A stretch of 64,000 nt of DNA from Methylobacterium aquaticum (GCF_016804325.1 NZ_CP043627.1:1101001-1165000), one strand, 5' to 3'. Counted from the first letter of the stretch, positions 20,483 through 30,604 are shown. The notes: generated from the sequence alone by a model not told the origin. Translations and numbers: made by a program.

Positions 20483-21391
20483 TCAGGTGGCCAGGAACCG
20501 CTCCAGCACGGTCAGCGTCGCCTGCGGATTCTCCTCGGCGAGGAAGTGGCCGGACGGGACGCTCTCGAAGGTAGTGTCCTCCGGCGCGAAGGTGCCGGTC
20601 CAGGCCCGGCGCACCGGGTCGAGCCCGTCGCGGCCGACGAAGCGGTCGGCGACCAGCACCAGGACCGGGCCGGCGAGGCGGCGCCCTTCCGCGAGGTCGG
20701 CCTCGTCGGCGGCCCGGTCGGGGCCGGCCCCGGCGCGGTAATCCTCGCAACTCGCGTGGATGCGCTCGGGCACGTTCCAGCTCTGGCGGTAGAGGTCGAG
20801 GGCGCCGGGGGCGAAGGCGTCGAGGGTGCCCGACGCGGTCCAGAGCCGCAGCAGGTCCTCGTAATAGGGGATCGGCGCCTTGCCGATCTCCTGCTCGGGG
20901 ATCGGCGGCTCCTGCGCCAGGAAGCGCCAGTGCGGGTAGGCGCCGGGCTCCCGGTCCATCTTCTGCCACTGCGAGACCGTCGGGAGGATGTCGAGGAGGG
21001 CGAGCCGCTCGATCCGGCCGGGCTCGTCGAGGGCGAGGCGGTAGCCGACCCGGGCGCCGCGGTCGTGGCCGATCAGCCCGAAGCGGACATGGCCCAGCCG
21101 CTCCATCACGGTGACCACCTCCCGGCCCATCTGGCGCTTGGAATAGGCCTCGTGCGCGGGGTCGCCCTTGGGCGCCGCCGACCAGCCGTAGCCCTTGAGG
21201 TCGAGGCAGATCACCCGGTGGGTACGGGCGAGCGAAGGCGCGATCCTGTGCCAGCAGGCATGGGTCTGGGGAAAGCCGTGCAGCAGCACCAGCGGCGGGG
21301 CGTCCTCCGCGCCGCCGGCCCGGGCGAAGAAGCGCCCGTCCGGTGTCTCGATCCAGTGCGATGTGAAGCCGGGAAACAGGTCGGCGGGCAT
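20483..21391 (-). CDS. Alpha/beta hydrolase, fluoroacetate (haloacetate) dehalogenase-like
   Basis: 302 residues. The nucleophile region GLIGHDRGARVGYRLAL places D110 where dehalogenases have the catalytic Asp, with R111 and R114 as carboxylate binders. D134 (LLDILPT), H154-W155 (AYPHWRFL), Y218 (CEDYRA) and H282 (SGHFLAEENP) fall within one or two positions of the catalytic acid, halide pocket and base of the characterised fluoroacetate dehalogenase from Rhodopseudomonas (D110, R111, R114, D134, H155, W156, Y219, H280, from memory). Epoxide hydrolases share the fold but use a Tyr pair instead. It would release halide from 2-haloacetates to give glycolate. It lies between rarD and purD on the same strand. 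Confidence 0.75.
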   Translation of the reverse strand: MPADLFPGFTSHWIETPDGRFFARAGGAEDAPPLVLLHGFPQTHACWHRIAPSLARTHRVICLDLKGYGWSAAPKGDPAHEAYSKRQMGREVVTVMERLGHVRFGLIGHDRGARVGYRLALDEPGRIERLALLDILPTVSQWQKMDREPGAYPHWRFLAQEPPIPEQEIGKAPIPYYEDLLRLWTASGTLDAFAPGALDLYRQSWNVPERIHASCEDYRAGAGPDRAADEADLAEGRRLAGPVLVLVADRFVGRDGLDPVRRAWTGTFAPEDTTFESVPSGHFLAEENPQATLTVLERFLAT

Positions 21392-21461
21392 CGGGCGCTC
21401 CCCACAGGTCGTTGGCCCGCGCCACCGCGCGGACGTAACGAGCCTAACGCAGGAGCCCGGC

Positions 21462-22750
21462 TCAGGTCTCCCGCGCCACGGCGCGCCAGCCGATGTCGCG
21501 GCGGCAGAAACCCTCCGGCCAGTCGATCCGCTCGACGGCGGCGTAAGCCTTGGCTTGCGCCTCCCGCACGTCGCGGCCGAGCGCCGTCACCGCCAGCACA
21601 CGGCCGCCATCGGCGACCAGCCGCTCGCCGTCGCGCCTGGTGCCGGCCTGGAACACCAGGGCGCCGGCGGCTTCCGCCTCGGACAGGCCGCGGATCTCCG
21701 AGCCCTTGGCGACGGTGCCGGGATAGCCGGGCGCGGCCATGATGACGGTCAGCGCCACCTCGTCGCGCCACTCGGGCTCGATGCCCGACAGGTCGCCCCG
21801 GCCGCGGCGGCGAGCAGCGGCAGCAGGTCCGAGGCGAGGCGCGGCATCAGCACCTCGCATTCGGGATCGCCGAAACGGGTGTTGTATTCGATCAGCATCG
21901 GGCCGTCGGCCGTCAGCATCAGCCCGGCATAGAGGATGCCCGAGAACGGCGTGCCCCGCGCCCGCATCCCGTCGAGGGTGGGTCGGATGATCCGCTCCAT
22001 CACCTCGGCTTCGAGTTCGGGCGTCAGCACCGGGGCGGGGGAATAGGCGCCCATGCCGCCGGTATTCGGGCCCTTGTCGCCGTCATGGACGCGCTTGTGG
22101 TCCTGGGCGGTACCGAGGAGCACGGCGCGGGTGCCGTCGCACAGCGCGAACAGGCTCGCCTCCTCGCCGACCATGCATTCCTCGATCACCACCTCGGCCC
22201 CGGCGGCGCCCATCCCGCCACCCAGCATGGTCTCGACCGCGGCCTCGGCCTCGCCTAAGGTCTCGGCCACCACCACACCCTTGCCGGCGGCCAACCCATC
22301 GGCCTTGACCACGACCGGGATGCGGCCGGCGCGCAGATGAGCCAGCGCCGGCTCGACGGTGCGGAATCGCGCGAAACCGGCGGTCGGGATCGCGAACTCC
22401 CGGCACAATTCCTTGGTGAAGGCCTTCGAGCCTTCGAGCTGGGCCGCCGCGGCGTTCGGCCCGAAGGCGCGGATGCCGGCCTCGGTGAGCGCATCGACCA
22501 GCCCCGCCACCAGGGGCGCCTCGGGGCCGACCACCACGAAATCCACCCCCTCCTGCCGGCAGGCGGCGATCACCGCGTCGTGGTCGGTCACGTCGAGGCG
22601 CAAGTTGGTGCCATGCGCCGCGGTGCCGGGATTGCCCGGCGCGATCAGCAGGCGCCGGCAGAGCGGGCTCTGGGCCAGCTTCCAGGCGAGCGCGTGCTCG
22701 CGCCCGCCGGAGCCGATCAGCAGGAGGGTGAGGGTTTGCTGGTCGCGCAT
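21462..22750 (-). CDS. purD: Phosphoribosylamine--glycine ligase (one-base frameshift)
   Basis: Second step of purine synthesis, ATP-grasp family. The N-terminal frame has [20 protein letters not shown], the [17 protein letters not shown]-grasp loop, [17 protein letters not shown] and [17 protein letters not shown]. After LLPLLAAAA it breaks at 21800-21801; the other frame continues [36 protein letters not shown] and ends VARET. One missing C/G; the restored protein has 429 residues, the usual length. Start at 22750 ([13 protein letters not shown]) fits homologues better than the one nine codons upstream. Divergent from xseA. Confidence 0.93.
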
Positions 22751-22786
22751 CGCCGGTCCCGACAGGAATCTTGACATCTCGCGCGA

Positions 22787-22818
22787 CGTTTAGGGAAGGC
22801 AGGTCGTTTAGGGAAGGC
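22787..22818. repeat. 14-bp direct repeat in the purD-xseA divergent promoter region
   Basis: CGTTTAGGGAAGGC occurs twice, at 22787-22800 and 22805-22818, with a period of 18 bp. The spacing is not a whole number of helical turns. It could be a regulator site or a small duplication. Confidence 0.5.
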
Positions 22819-22919
22819 GACTCCTGGCGGCAACCGGACTGATGCGCGGGGGTCACGCGCCCGCTCAAGCGGCAGGGCGGCCTTCCGCGGCTGTGCTGAA
22901 GCCGGTAGCTTCGCGCCCG

Positions 22920-24482
22920 ATGTCCGCTTCCGCCTTCTCCGCCCCGATCGCCAACGTGCCCGAATGGTCGGTCACCGAACTGGCGACCGCCCTCAAGCGC
23001 ACCCTCGAGGATGCGTTCGGGCATGTGCGCCTCAAGGGCGAGATCTCGGGCTATCGCGGCCCGCACGGCTCCGGCCACGCCTATTTCAGCCTCAAGGATG
23101 GCGGCGCCAAGATCGACGCCGTGATCTGGAAGGGCACGATGCTGCGGCTGCGCCACAAGCCCAAGGAGGGCCTGGAGGTCGTGGTCACCGGGCGGATCAC
23201 CACCTATCCGGGCAAGTCCGCCTACCAGATCGTGGTCGATTCGCTGGAGCCCGCCGGGGCCGGCGCCTGGATGGCGCTCCTGGAGGAGCGCCGGCGCCTC
23301 CTCGCCGCGGAAGGGCTGTTCGACGCCGCCCGCAAGCGGCCGGTGCCGTACCTGCCGACGGTCGTCGGCGTCGTCACCTCGCCGACCGGCGCGGTGATCC
23401 GCGACATCCTGCATCGGCTGGCCGACCGGTTCCCGCGCCCCGTCCTGGTCTGGCCGGTGCGGGTCCAGGGGGAGGGCGCGGCGGAAGAGATCGCGGCGGC
23501 GATCCACGGCTTCAACGCGCTGGAGCCCGGCGGCGCGATCCCGCGGCCGGACGTGCTGATCGTCGCCCGCGGCGGCGGCTCGATCGAGGACCTCTGGTGC
23601 TTCAACGAGGAGATCGTGGTCCGCGCAGCCGCGGCGAGCACGATCCCGCTGATCTCCGCCGTCGGGCACGAGACCGACGTCACGCTGATCGACCACGCCG
23701 CCGACCGGCGCGCCCCGACCCCGACCGGCGCCGCCGAGATGGCGGTGCCGGTGCTGCACGAATTGCTGGCCGATCTCGATTCGCTGAGCCGGCGCCATGC
23801 CGGCGCGCTGATCCGCCTCGTCGACCAGCGCCGGGGCGAGTTGCGGGGACTGACCCGCGCTCTGCCGGGCCCGGAGGCTTTGCTGGCCCAGAAGCGCCAG
23901 CGCCTCGACCTGGCGGAAGCCCGCCTGGCGCCGGCCCTCGCTGCCAATGCCCGCGACGCGCAAAACCGTCTCAACCGGGCGCTCCAGGGGCTCGCCCGCA
24001 ACCCGCCCTCCTTGCGCCTCGCCCGCGCCCGCGAGCGCCTGGCGGCGATCGACCATCGCCCGCGCCACGCCCTGGAGCGGGTGCTGGCGGTGCAGGGCGA
24101 GCGGCTGAACGGGGTGTCGCGCCGGCTCGACCGGGCGCCGGCCCAGGGGCTCGAACGGCTGGCGGGCCGCCTGTCGCGGGCGACCGCCCTGTTCTCCAGC
24201 CTCAACTACCGCGCGGTGCTGGCCCGCGGCTACGCGCTGGTGCTCGACGGCTCCGGCCGACCGGTCGGCGCGGCGGAGGCGGCGCGGGTGGCCGGGCAGG
24301 TGACGGTCGAGTTCGCCGACGGGCGCGTCGCCGCCACGATCGATGGCGCGGCTCCGCCCGAGACCCCGCCGTCTCCGGCGCGACCGGCCCCGCGCCGGGC
24401 GGCCCGGCGCAAGGAGAGCGGGACCGACGCGAAGAAGGCGCCCGAGGCGGACGCCTTGCAGGGATCGCTGTTCGAGAGGTGA
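22920..24482 (+). CDS. xseA: Exodeoxyribonuclease VII large subunit
   Basis: 520 residues from ATG 22920 ([20 protein letters not shown]). An OB-fold ([20 protein letters not shown]) binds single-stranded DNA; the catalytic domain has [40 protein letters not shown] and [21 protein letters not shown] long coiled helical region and a basic tail ([14 protein letters not shown]) follow. With XseB it degrades single-stranded DNA and works in repair. The small subunit gene is not in the window. Confidence 0.93.
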   Translation: MSASAFSAPIANVPEWSVTELATALKRTLEDAFGHVRLKGEISGYRGPHGSGHAYFSLKDGGAKIDAVIWKGTMLRLRHKPKEGLEVVVTGRITTYPGKSAYQIVVDSLEPAGAGAWMALLEERRRLLAAEGLFDAARKRPVPYLPTVVGVVTSPTGAVIRDILHRLADRFPRPVLVWPVRVQGEGAAEEIAAAIHGFNALEPGGAIPRPDVLIVARGGGSIEDLWCFNEEIVVRAAAASTIPLISAVGHETDVTLIDHAADRRAPTPTGAAEMAVPVLHELLADLDSLSRRHAGALIRLVDQRRGELRGLTRALPGPEALLAQKRQRLDLAEARLAPALAANARDAQNRLNRALQGLARNPPSLRLARARERLAAIDHRPRHALERVLAVQGERLNGVSRRLDRAPAQGLERLAGRLSRATALFSSLNYRAVLARGYALVLDGSGRPVGAAEAARVAGQVTVEFADGRVAATIDGAAPPETPPSPARPAPRRAARRKESGTDAKKAPEADALQGSLFER

Positions 24483-24528
24483 GGCGGCTGGCCGTAGGGC
24501 TGTCCGGGCATGGTGGCGGCCCGTTGTC

Positions 24529-24562
24529 AGGGGTGTTCGCCACGGTGGCGGCGAACACCCCT
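24529..24562. terminator. Bidirectional hairpin between convergent xseA and the TRAP permease gene
   Basis: Perfect 13-bp inverted repeat AGGGGTGTTCGCC / GGCGAACACCCCT with an 8-base loop, lying between the two stop codons at 24482 and 24569. It can serve both transcripts. Confidence 0.7.
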
Positions 24563-24568
24563 ATCGCA

Positions 24569-26448
24569 TCACCCCAGGAAACCGATCGAGATCCACGGCA
24601 CCAGGATCACCACCACGAGGCCGACCAGCAGGGCCGTCATGTAGCCGATGATCGGCTTGATCCCGGCATCCGGGTGGATCCGGCTGATCGCGCAGGCCGC
24701 ATAGTACCCGACCCCGAACGGCGGCGCGAACAGGCCGACGCCCATCGCCAGGATCACCACCATCGCGTAGTGGACCTCGTGCACGCCGACCTGGCGGGCG
24801 ATCGGGAACAGCAAGGGCCCGAACAGCACGATCGCCGGGATGCCCTCCAGCACCGAGCCGAGGATCACGAAGGCCACCGCCGAGACGACCAGGAAGCCGA
24901 GCGCGCCGCCGGGCAGGCTCTTCATCATCACGGCGAGGCTCTGCGAGAAGCCCGACTGGGTCAGCGCCCAGGCCATGCCGGTCGCCGCCCCGATGATCAG
25001 CAGGATCGCCCCGACAGGGAGGCGGTCGAGACCAGCATCGGGTAGACCCGGCGCCAGTCGAACTGGCGGTAGATCAGGAGGCCGGCGAGGATCGCGTAGA
25101 CGATGCCGATGGTCGACACTTCCGTCGCGGTCGCGACACCTTCCACCACCGCGGCGCGGATGACGAAGGGGAGCGCGATGGCCGGGAAGGCGATGACCAG
25201 CGACTTCAGGATCTCGCCCTTGGTGGCGCGCCGGACGTGGCTCAGGTCCTCGCCGCGGTAGCGCCACCAGACCAGCATGCACAGCGTGATGCCGAGCACG
25301 ACGCCCGGCAGCAGGCCGCCGGTGAAGAGCGCGGTGATCGACACGCCGGTCACCGACCCGATGGTGATGAGCACCAGGGAGGGCGGGATGGTCTCGGTCT
25401 GGGCGCCGGTGGCGGCGAGCAGCGCCACGAGGTCGCCCTCCTTGGCGCCGCGCTTCTTCATCTCGGGAAACAGCACCGGGGCCACCGCCGCCATATCGGC
25501 GGCCTTGGAGCCGGAGATGCCTGAGACGAGGTACATCGCGCCGACCAGCACGTAGTGCAGGCCGCCGCGGACGTGGCCGAGCATGCTCGCCAGGAAGCCC
25601 ACCATGGCTTTTGCCATGCCGGTCATCTCGATCAGCAAGCCGAGGAACACGAAGAGAGGCACGGCGAGCAGGATGAGGTGGCTCATCCCCTCGTCCATGC
25701 GCCCGACCACCACCATGGCGGGGGCCCGCGTCGTCAGCATCAGGTAGCCGAAGGTGGCGAGCCCGAACGCGAAGGCGATCGGCACGCCCGTGAAGACGAG
25801 GGCACCGACGCCCAGCACGAAGAAGATCAGCAGGTTCCAGTTGCCGAGCGTTCGGAGCACCGGCTCGGCGAGCCAGAGCGCCGCGATGACGAGGGCCGTG
25901 ACGGCGAGTGCCCCGACCGCGTGGCGCCAGTCGGCGCATTCGATCAGGCGCAGGGCCGCGACCACCAGCATCAGGGCGAAGCCGACCGGCAGGGCGGCGG
26001 CGCGCCAGGCATTGGTGATCTCGAGGGCCGGCGTCTGGACGAAGACCTCTTCCGCCGCGAATTCGTAGGCCGGATGCAGCAGCATTAGCACGAAGGCGAG
26101 GCCGGCGGCGAGCGCCACCGCCTCCAGGAAGGCCTGGGTCCTCACCGAGGCCATGCTGACCAAAGCCGTCATCCGCATGTGCTCGGCCCGGCGATACGCC
26201 ACCACCGAGCCCAGCATCGCGAGCCAGAGGAACAGGATCGAGGCCAGCTCGTCCGACCACACGATCGGCGCGTGGAAGACGTAGCGGCTGACGACGCCGG
26301 CGAGCAGCACCACCACCTCGGCCACCACCAGCAGGGCGGCCGGGATCTCGATCAGCGGGCCGAGGGCGTTGTCGAGCGTGCGCGCCCAGGCGCGGTTGGC
26401 GGAGGCCGCCGGCAAGGCCGGCGTCTCCGTCGCGATGTCGACATGCAT
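24569..26448 (-). CDS. Fused TRAP transporter permease DctQ-DctM (one-base frameshift)
   Basis: One polypeptide of 626 residues once a missing base is restored. Residues 1 to about 185 are the small DctQ-type subunit (four TMs; SRYVFHAPIVWSDELASILF and RRAEHMRM). The large DctM-type channel follows (NLLIFFVLGVGALVFTGVPI, GISGSKAADMAAVAPVLFP, GAQTETIPPSLVLITIGSVT). The frame breaks after STASLSG at a CCCC run (25009-25012) and resumes AILLIIGAATGMAWALTQSG to the end. It imports organic acids with Na+ or H+. The receptor gene lies directly upstream. Confidence 0.9.
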
Positions 26449-26461
26449 CTCTCAGCCTCCC

Positions 26462-27475
26462 TCAGGCCAGTTTGCCGGAGACGGCCTCGAGGTGCTCCCA
26501 GGCCGCGTCGCCGTACTTGCTCTTCCAGTCCTTGTAGAAGGTCGTGCGGCCGAGCGCATCGCGAAATTTCTGGCGGTCGACGTCGATGAAGGTGATTCCC
26601 TTGGATCCGAGGTCCTTCACCAGGGAGTCGTTGAGCTTGACGATGTCAGCGCGCTCGTCGTCGCCCGAGCGGTCTAGCTCGCGGGTCACGAGGGCGCGCA
26701 GGTCCTCGGGCAGGCGCTGGACGGCCTTCTTGTTGCCGAGGATCCAGTAGCCGTCCCAGACGTGGCCGGTCAGGCTGCAGGTCTTCTGCACCTCGTAGAG
26801 CCGGGTCGTGGCGATGATCGCCAGCGGGTTCTCCTGGCCCTCGAAGATCTTGGTCTGCAGCGCCGAGTACAGCTCGTTGAAGTTGAGCGGCGCTGCGCCG
26901 GCCTCGAACGCCTTGAACAGCGAGGTCAGCATCGGCGACGGGGGCACGCGGATCTTGAAGCCCTTCAGGTCCTCCGGCGCCTTGATCTCGCGGGTCGACG
27001 AGGTGATCTGGCGGAAGCCGTTGTCCCACACCTTGGAGACGGTCTGGATCGGGGTCTTGGCGATCTGCTCGCGGATATATGTCCCGAGGCCGCCGTCCAT
27101 CGCCTTCCAGACATCCCCGTAGTCCTTGAACGCGAAGCCGGTATTGGGGAGCGCGGCGGCGGGCACGAAGGTCGAGAGGATCGAGGTCGAGAGGTTGAAG
27201 AACTCGACGCTGCCGTTGCGCACCTGCGACAGCAGGTCGGTGTCGGAGCCGAGCTGGTTGGCCGGGAACAGCTTGATGTCGAGCCGGCCGTTCGAGGCCT
27301 CGCGGATGCGGTTCAGCGCTTCCTGCGCGCGGATGTTGACCGGGTGGGTCGGGTCCTGGCCGGTGGCGAGCTTGTACTCGAACTCGGCAGCGCGAACCGG
27401 CCGGGTGAAGACCGTGGCCAGGGGGAAGGCGGCGGCACCGGCAAGCAGCGTACGACGGGAGACGGTGTGGCTCAT
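26462..27475 (-). CDS. TRAP transporter periplasmic receptor, DctP family
   Basis: 337 residues. Start ATG 27475 is preceded by AGAGGAAA. The leader (SRRTLLAGAAAFPLATVF) has a twin-arginine motif and probably uses the Tat route. The mature part shows the DctP landmarks: FEYKLATGQDPTHPVNI, LFPANQLGSDTDLLSQVRNG, the arginine in LKGFKIRVPPSP that clamps the substrate carboxylate, and FEGQENPLAII. So the ligand should be an acid. The gap to the permease stop-start is 13 bp, so they are co-transcribed. Confidence 0.92.
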   Translation of the reverse strand: MSHTVSRRTLLAGAAAFPLATVFTRPVRAAEFEYKLATGQDPTHPVNIRAQEALNRIREASNGRLDIKLFPANQLGSDTDLLSQVRNGSVEFFNLSTSILSTFVPAAALPNTGFAFKDYGDVWKAMDGGLGTYIREQIAKTPIQTVSKVWDNGFRQITSSTREIKAPEDLKGFKIRVPPSPMLTSLFKAFEAGAAPLNFNELYSALQTKIFEGQENPLAIIATTRLYEVQKTCSLTGHVWDGYWILGNKKAVQRLPEDLRALVTRELDRSGDDERADIVKLNDSLVKDLGSKGITFIDVDRQKFRDALGRTTFYKDWKSKYGDAAWEHLEAVSGKLA

Positions 27476-27585
27476 GGGGGTTTCCTCTGGGATGGGGGGG
27501 AACTGGGCCGGTTGGGCCGGCCTCTGGATGTGATGGTTGCGTCTGCAGCTGTCGCTACAGGATTCCGAGTGAAGCGCGGGTGTTA

Positions 27586-27779
27586 CCCTCTCCCCGCGGG
27601 CGGGGAGAGGCTTTCGCCCCCTTGTCGGGGGCGAAAGAAGCGGAGGCATCGCCGGAGCGAGGGTGAGGGGGTGTTTCCGGAAGAGTCTCGTCCGGAGGCA
27701 CCCCCTCACCATCGGCTGCCGCCTCGCTTCGATGACGGCAAGGTCATCGAAGCCCTCTCCCCGCCCGCGGGGAGAGGGG
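27586..27779. repeat. Palindromic intergenic repeat, family C copy 1
   Basis: About 190 bp. It opens CCCTCTCCCCGCGGGCGGGG and closes with the inverse, CCCGCGGGGAGAGGG; inner arms GTGAGGGGGTG and CACCCCCTCAC also pair around TTTCCGGAAGAG. It fills most of the 340-bp gap between the L-threonate-dehydrogenase-like gene and the TRAP receptor gene, inside an otherwise tight gene set. Copy 2 is at 39737-39994. Confidence 0.8.
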
Positions 27780-27814
27780 ATGCGCGCGACGCGCTGCGAA
27801 AAACATTGCAGCGC

Positions 27815-28726
27815 TCAGGTCGTGTGCTTGAACGACTGCATTCCGTTGAGCGCCCGGTACGACCCGATTACCTGGCTGTCGTCCTCGGCGCCCGCCCCAC
27901 GGCCCGATGCCGCGAGGAAGAGCTGATGCGCCAGGGCGGCCAGCGGCAGGGCCGCCTTCTCGCTGCGCCCGGCTTCCAGCACGATGCCGAGGTCCTTGAC
28001 GAAGATGTCGACGGCGCTGGTGACCCGCGGGGTCTCCTCCAGCATCCGGGGCCCGCGGTCGCGCAGCATCCAGCTCGACGCGGACGAGCCCGAGACGATC
28101 TCCAGCGCCGTCGCGCCGTCGATGCCGACCTTGGCCGCCAGCGACAGGGCTTCCGCCGCCGCCGCGAGGTTGACCCCGCAGAGGAGCTGGTTGACCGCCT
28201 TCATGGTGGCGCCCTGGCCGGGCTCGGGCCCGACATGGAACACCTTGTCGCCCATCGCCTCCAGCAGCGGCCTCGCCTGCGCGATCACGGCGGCGGGGGC
28301 CGCCGCCATGATCGTCAGCGTCCCGGCCTCGGCGCCGACGACCCCGCCGGAGACGGGAGCGTCGACGAAGGCCCGGCCGGTCGCGGTCACGCGCTTGGCG
28401 AGAGCCGCCACCGAAGCCGGCGGGCAGGTCGCCATCAGGACGATCACGGCATCCGGGGCCAGATGCTCCAGAGCGCCCGCCCCGAACAGGATGGCCTCCG
28501 CCTGGTCGGCGTTGACCACCATCAGCACCAGCGTCCCGGCGCCGTCCGCCGCCGCCGCGATCGTCTCGGCGGGGGTGCCGCCGGACTGCGCGAAGGCGCT
28601 GCGCCCCTCCGCCCGCACGTCGAAGCCGCGCACGGGAAAGCCGTGCCGCACGAGGTTGCGGGCCATCGGCAGGCCCATCGAGCCTAAGCCCACGAAGGCG
28701 ACGGGATGCGCAGTGCCTACAGCCAT
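27815..28726 (-). CDS. NAD(P)-dependent beta-hydroxyacid dehydrogenase, L-threonate dehydrogenase-like
   Basis: 303 residues. The Rossmann motif VAFVGLGSMGLPMARNL, the DAPVSGGVVGAEAGTL substrate loop and the catalytic lysine region (ATMKAVNQLLCGVNLAAAAEA) define the 3-hydroxyisobutyrate dehydrogenase superfamily. NSAGNSW-like SGSSASSWMLRDRGPRML and SAVDIFVKDLGIVLEAGR are closest, from memory, to LtnD, which oxidises L-threonate to 2-oxo-tetronate. Its start overlaps the stop of the transketolase C-subunit gene by 10 bp. A four-carbon sugar acid is therefore a candidate substrate for the cluster. Confidence 0.75.
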   Translation of the reverse strand: MAVGTAHPVAFVGLGSMGLPMARNLVRHGFPVRGFDVRAEGRSAFAQSGGTPAETIAAAADGAGTLVLMVVNADQAEAILFGAGALEHLAPDAVIVLMATCPPASVAALAKRVTATGRAFVDAPVSGGVVGAEAGTLTIMAAAPAAVIAQARPLLEAMGDKVFHVGPEPGQGATMKAVNQLLCGVNLAAAAEALSLAAKVGIDGATALEIVSGSSASSWMLRDRGPRMLEETPRVTSAVDIFVKDLGIVLEAGRSEKAALPLAALAHQLFLAASGRGAGAEDDSQVIGSYRALNGMQSFKHTT

Positions 28727-29748
28727 TCGCGGATGCTCCGCACCATGGCGCCGGTCGAGATGCCGTAGCGGTCGTGGAGGGTCGGCAGGGCGCCGGCATC
28801 CAGGAACTCGTCCGGCAGGCCTACCTGGCGGAAGGCCTTCGGCACCGTGCCGGTGCGCATCAAGAGCCCCGCCACTGCCTCGCCGAGGCCGCCGACGACC
28901 GTGTGGTTCTCGGCCACCACCACCAGCCGCCCGCCCTTGCCGGCCTCGCGCAGGATGGTCTGCGTGTCGAGCGGCTTGATCGTGGGCACGTGCAGCACCG
29001 AGACGTCGATCTTGTCGTCCCTCAGCGCATCCGCCGCCTCGAGGGCCCGCATGGTCATCAGGCCGGTCGAGATGATCAGGACGTCGTTGCCGTCCCGGAT
29101 CGTCTTGGCTTTCCCGAGTTCGAACGTGTAGCCGTACTCGTCGAGCACCAGGGGCACGTTGCCGCGCAGGAGCCGCATGTAGACCGGCCCCTTGTGATCG
29201 GCGATGGCCGGCACGGCCTGCGCGATCTCGTGCGCGTCGCAGGGGTCGAGGATCGTCATGTTGGGCAGGCCGCGGAAGATCGCGATGTCTTCCGTCGCCT
29301 GGTGGCTCGGGCCGTAGCCGGTGGTCAGGCCGGGCAGGGCGCAGACGATCTTGACGTTAAGATTCTCCTCCGCGATCGCCATGCAGATGAAGTCGTAGGC
29401 GCGGCGCGCCGCGAACACCGCGTAGGTGGTGGCGAAGGGCTGGAAGCCCTCGCGCGCCATGCCGGCGGCGGCGCTGATCAGGAGCTGCTCGGCCATGCCC
29501 ATCTGGTAGAAGCGCTCGGGGTGCTTCTGGGCGAAGATGTGCAGGTCGGTGTACTTGCCGAGATCGGCGGTGAGCCCGACGATCTCCGGCCGCTCCTCGG
29601 CGAGCTTGGCCAGCGCGTGGCCGAACGGGGCCGGCGCGGTGCGCTGGTCGGGGCCGGCGAGCGAGGCGATCATCGCCGAGGTGGTCAGGCGCTCACCCGT
29701 ATTGGCCTCGGAGAGCCAGGCCGGGCGCGTGTATTTCGAGCGTTTCAT
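28717..29748 (-). CDS. Transketolase, C-terminal (pyrimidine-binding) subunit
   Basis: 343 residues. This half of a split transketolase has the pyrimidine-binding domain (YQMGMAEQLLISAAAGMARE with the catalytic Glu in MAEQ; FATTYAVFAARRAYDFI) and the C-terminal domain (VVAENHTVVGGLGEAVA). Its start overlaps the stop of the N-subunit gene in ATGA, so translation is probably coupled and the products assemble one to one. Split transketolases occur in dedicated sugar pathways as well as in primary metabolism. Confidence 0.88.
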   Translation of the reverse strand: MKRSKYTRPAWLSEANTGERLTTSAMIASLAGPDQRTAPAPFGHALAKLAEERPEIVGLTADLGKYTDLHIFAQKHPERFYQMGMAEQLLISAAAGMAREGFQPFATTYAVFAARRAYDFICMAIAEENLNVKIVCALPGLTTGYGPSHQATEDIAIFRGLPNMTILDPCDAHEIAQAVPAIADHKGPVYMRLLRGNVPLVLDEYGYTFELGKAKTIRDGNDVLIISTGLMTMRALEAADALRDDKIDVSVLHVPTIKPLDTQTILREAGKGGRLVVVAENHTVVGGLGEAVAGLLMRTGTVPKAFRQVGLPDEFLDAGALPTLHDRYGISTGAMVRSIREWL

Positions 29749-30593
29749 GCGGGCCTCCCGGCATCCAGGATCTTGATCGCGTCCTGCCATTCCTGCGGCT
29801 CCACCCGCAGGAAGTGGTTGCGCTCGCGCGCCTCCAGGAACGGGATGCCCTTCGCCATCTTGGTGTCGCAGATGATGATGCGGGGCTTCTGTTCGGCGCA
29901 GGCCTTGGCCGCATCGAAGGCCTGGACCAGGGCGTCGATGTCGTTGCCGTCGACCCGCTGGACGTGCCAGCCGAACGCCTCAAAGCGCGACGCCGCCGGC
30001 TCGAAGCCGGTAACCTGCGAGGCCGGGCCGTCGGCCTGCTGGTTGTTGACGTCGACGATGGCGATCAGGTTGTCGAGCTTCCAGTGGCTCGCCGACCAGG
30101 CGCCCTCCCAGATGGAGCCCTCGCCGAGCTCGCCGTCGGAGATCAGGCAATAGACGAAAGAGTCCGACGTCTTGCGCTTGAGCCCCAAGCAGAAGCCGAC
30201 CGCGAGGCCGAGGCCCTGGCCGAGCGAGCCGCCGGTGATCTCCATGCCGGGGGTGTAGGCCGCCATGCCGGACATCGGCAGGCGGCTGTCGTCGGCGCCG
30301 TAGCTCGTCAGCTCGTCCTCGGGCAGGATCCCGGCCTCGAGGAGCGCGGCATAGAGCGCGATGGCGTAGTGGCCGATCGAGAGCAGGAAGCGGTCGCGCC
30401 CCTCCCATTCCGGATCGTCCGGCCGGTAGCGCATGGCGTGGAAGTACGACACCGCCAGCACGTCGGCGATGCCGAGAGCCTGGGCGATGTAGCCCTGGCC
30501 CTGGACCTCGCCCATCAGCAGGGCGTTGCGGCGGATGCGGTAGGCGCGCTCGGCCAGCGACGGGCTATTCTGCCCGGGTTCGATCGGGGGCAT
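29745..30593 (-). CDS. Transketolase, N-terminal (thiamine diphosphate-binding) subunit
   Basis: 282 residues. It carries the ThDP/Mg site: GGSLGQGLGLAVGFCLGLKR, ISDGELGEGSIWEGAWSASH and LIAIVDVNNQQADGPA (the GDG...NN type motif, here SDGELGEG), and KGIPFLE. Together with the C-subunit it moves two-carbon ketol units between sugars or sugar phosphates. It sits 11 bp after the SDR gene stop, in the same operon as a TRAP importer for acids, so its substrate is probably not a standard pentose phosphate intermediate. No sugar kinase is present. Confidence 0.88.
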   Translation of the reverse strand: MPPIEPGQNSPSLAERAYRIRRNALLMGEVQGQGYIAQALGIADVLAVSYFHAMRYRPDDPEWEGRDRFLLSIGHYAIALYAALLEAGILPEDELTSYGADDSRLPMSGMAAYTPGMEITGGSLGQGLGLAVGFCLGLKRKTSDSFVYCLISDGELGEGSIWEGAWSASHWKLDNLIAIVDVNNQQADGPASQVTGFEPAASRFEAFGWHVQRVDGNDIDALVQAFDAAKACAEQKPRIIICDTKMAKGIPFLEARERNHFLRVEPQEWQDAIKILDAGRPA

Positions 30594-30604
30594 GGTCGCC
30601 TCGC

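Noticed and set aside
27586..27779. CRISPR array in the repeat-rich gaps
   Set aside because: The elements are single long palindromes with no regular short repeats and spacers, and no cas gene is present.
28717..30593. Apulose-4-phosphate or sulfo-transketolase pathway by name
   Set aside because: The kinase, isomerase or sulfosugar genes that define those pathways are absent; only the split transketolase is shared.
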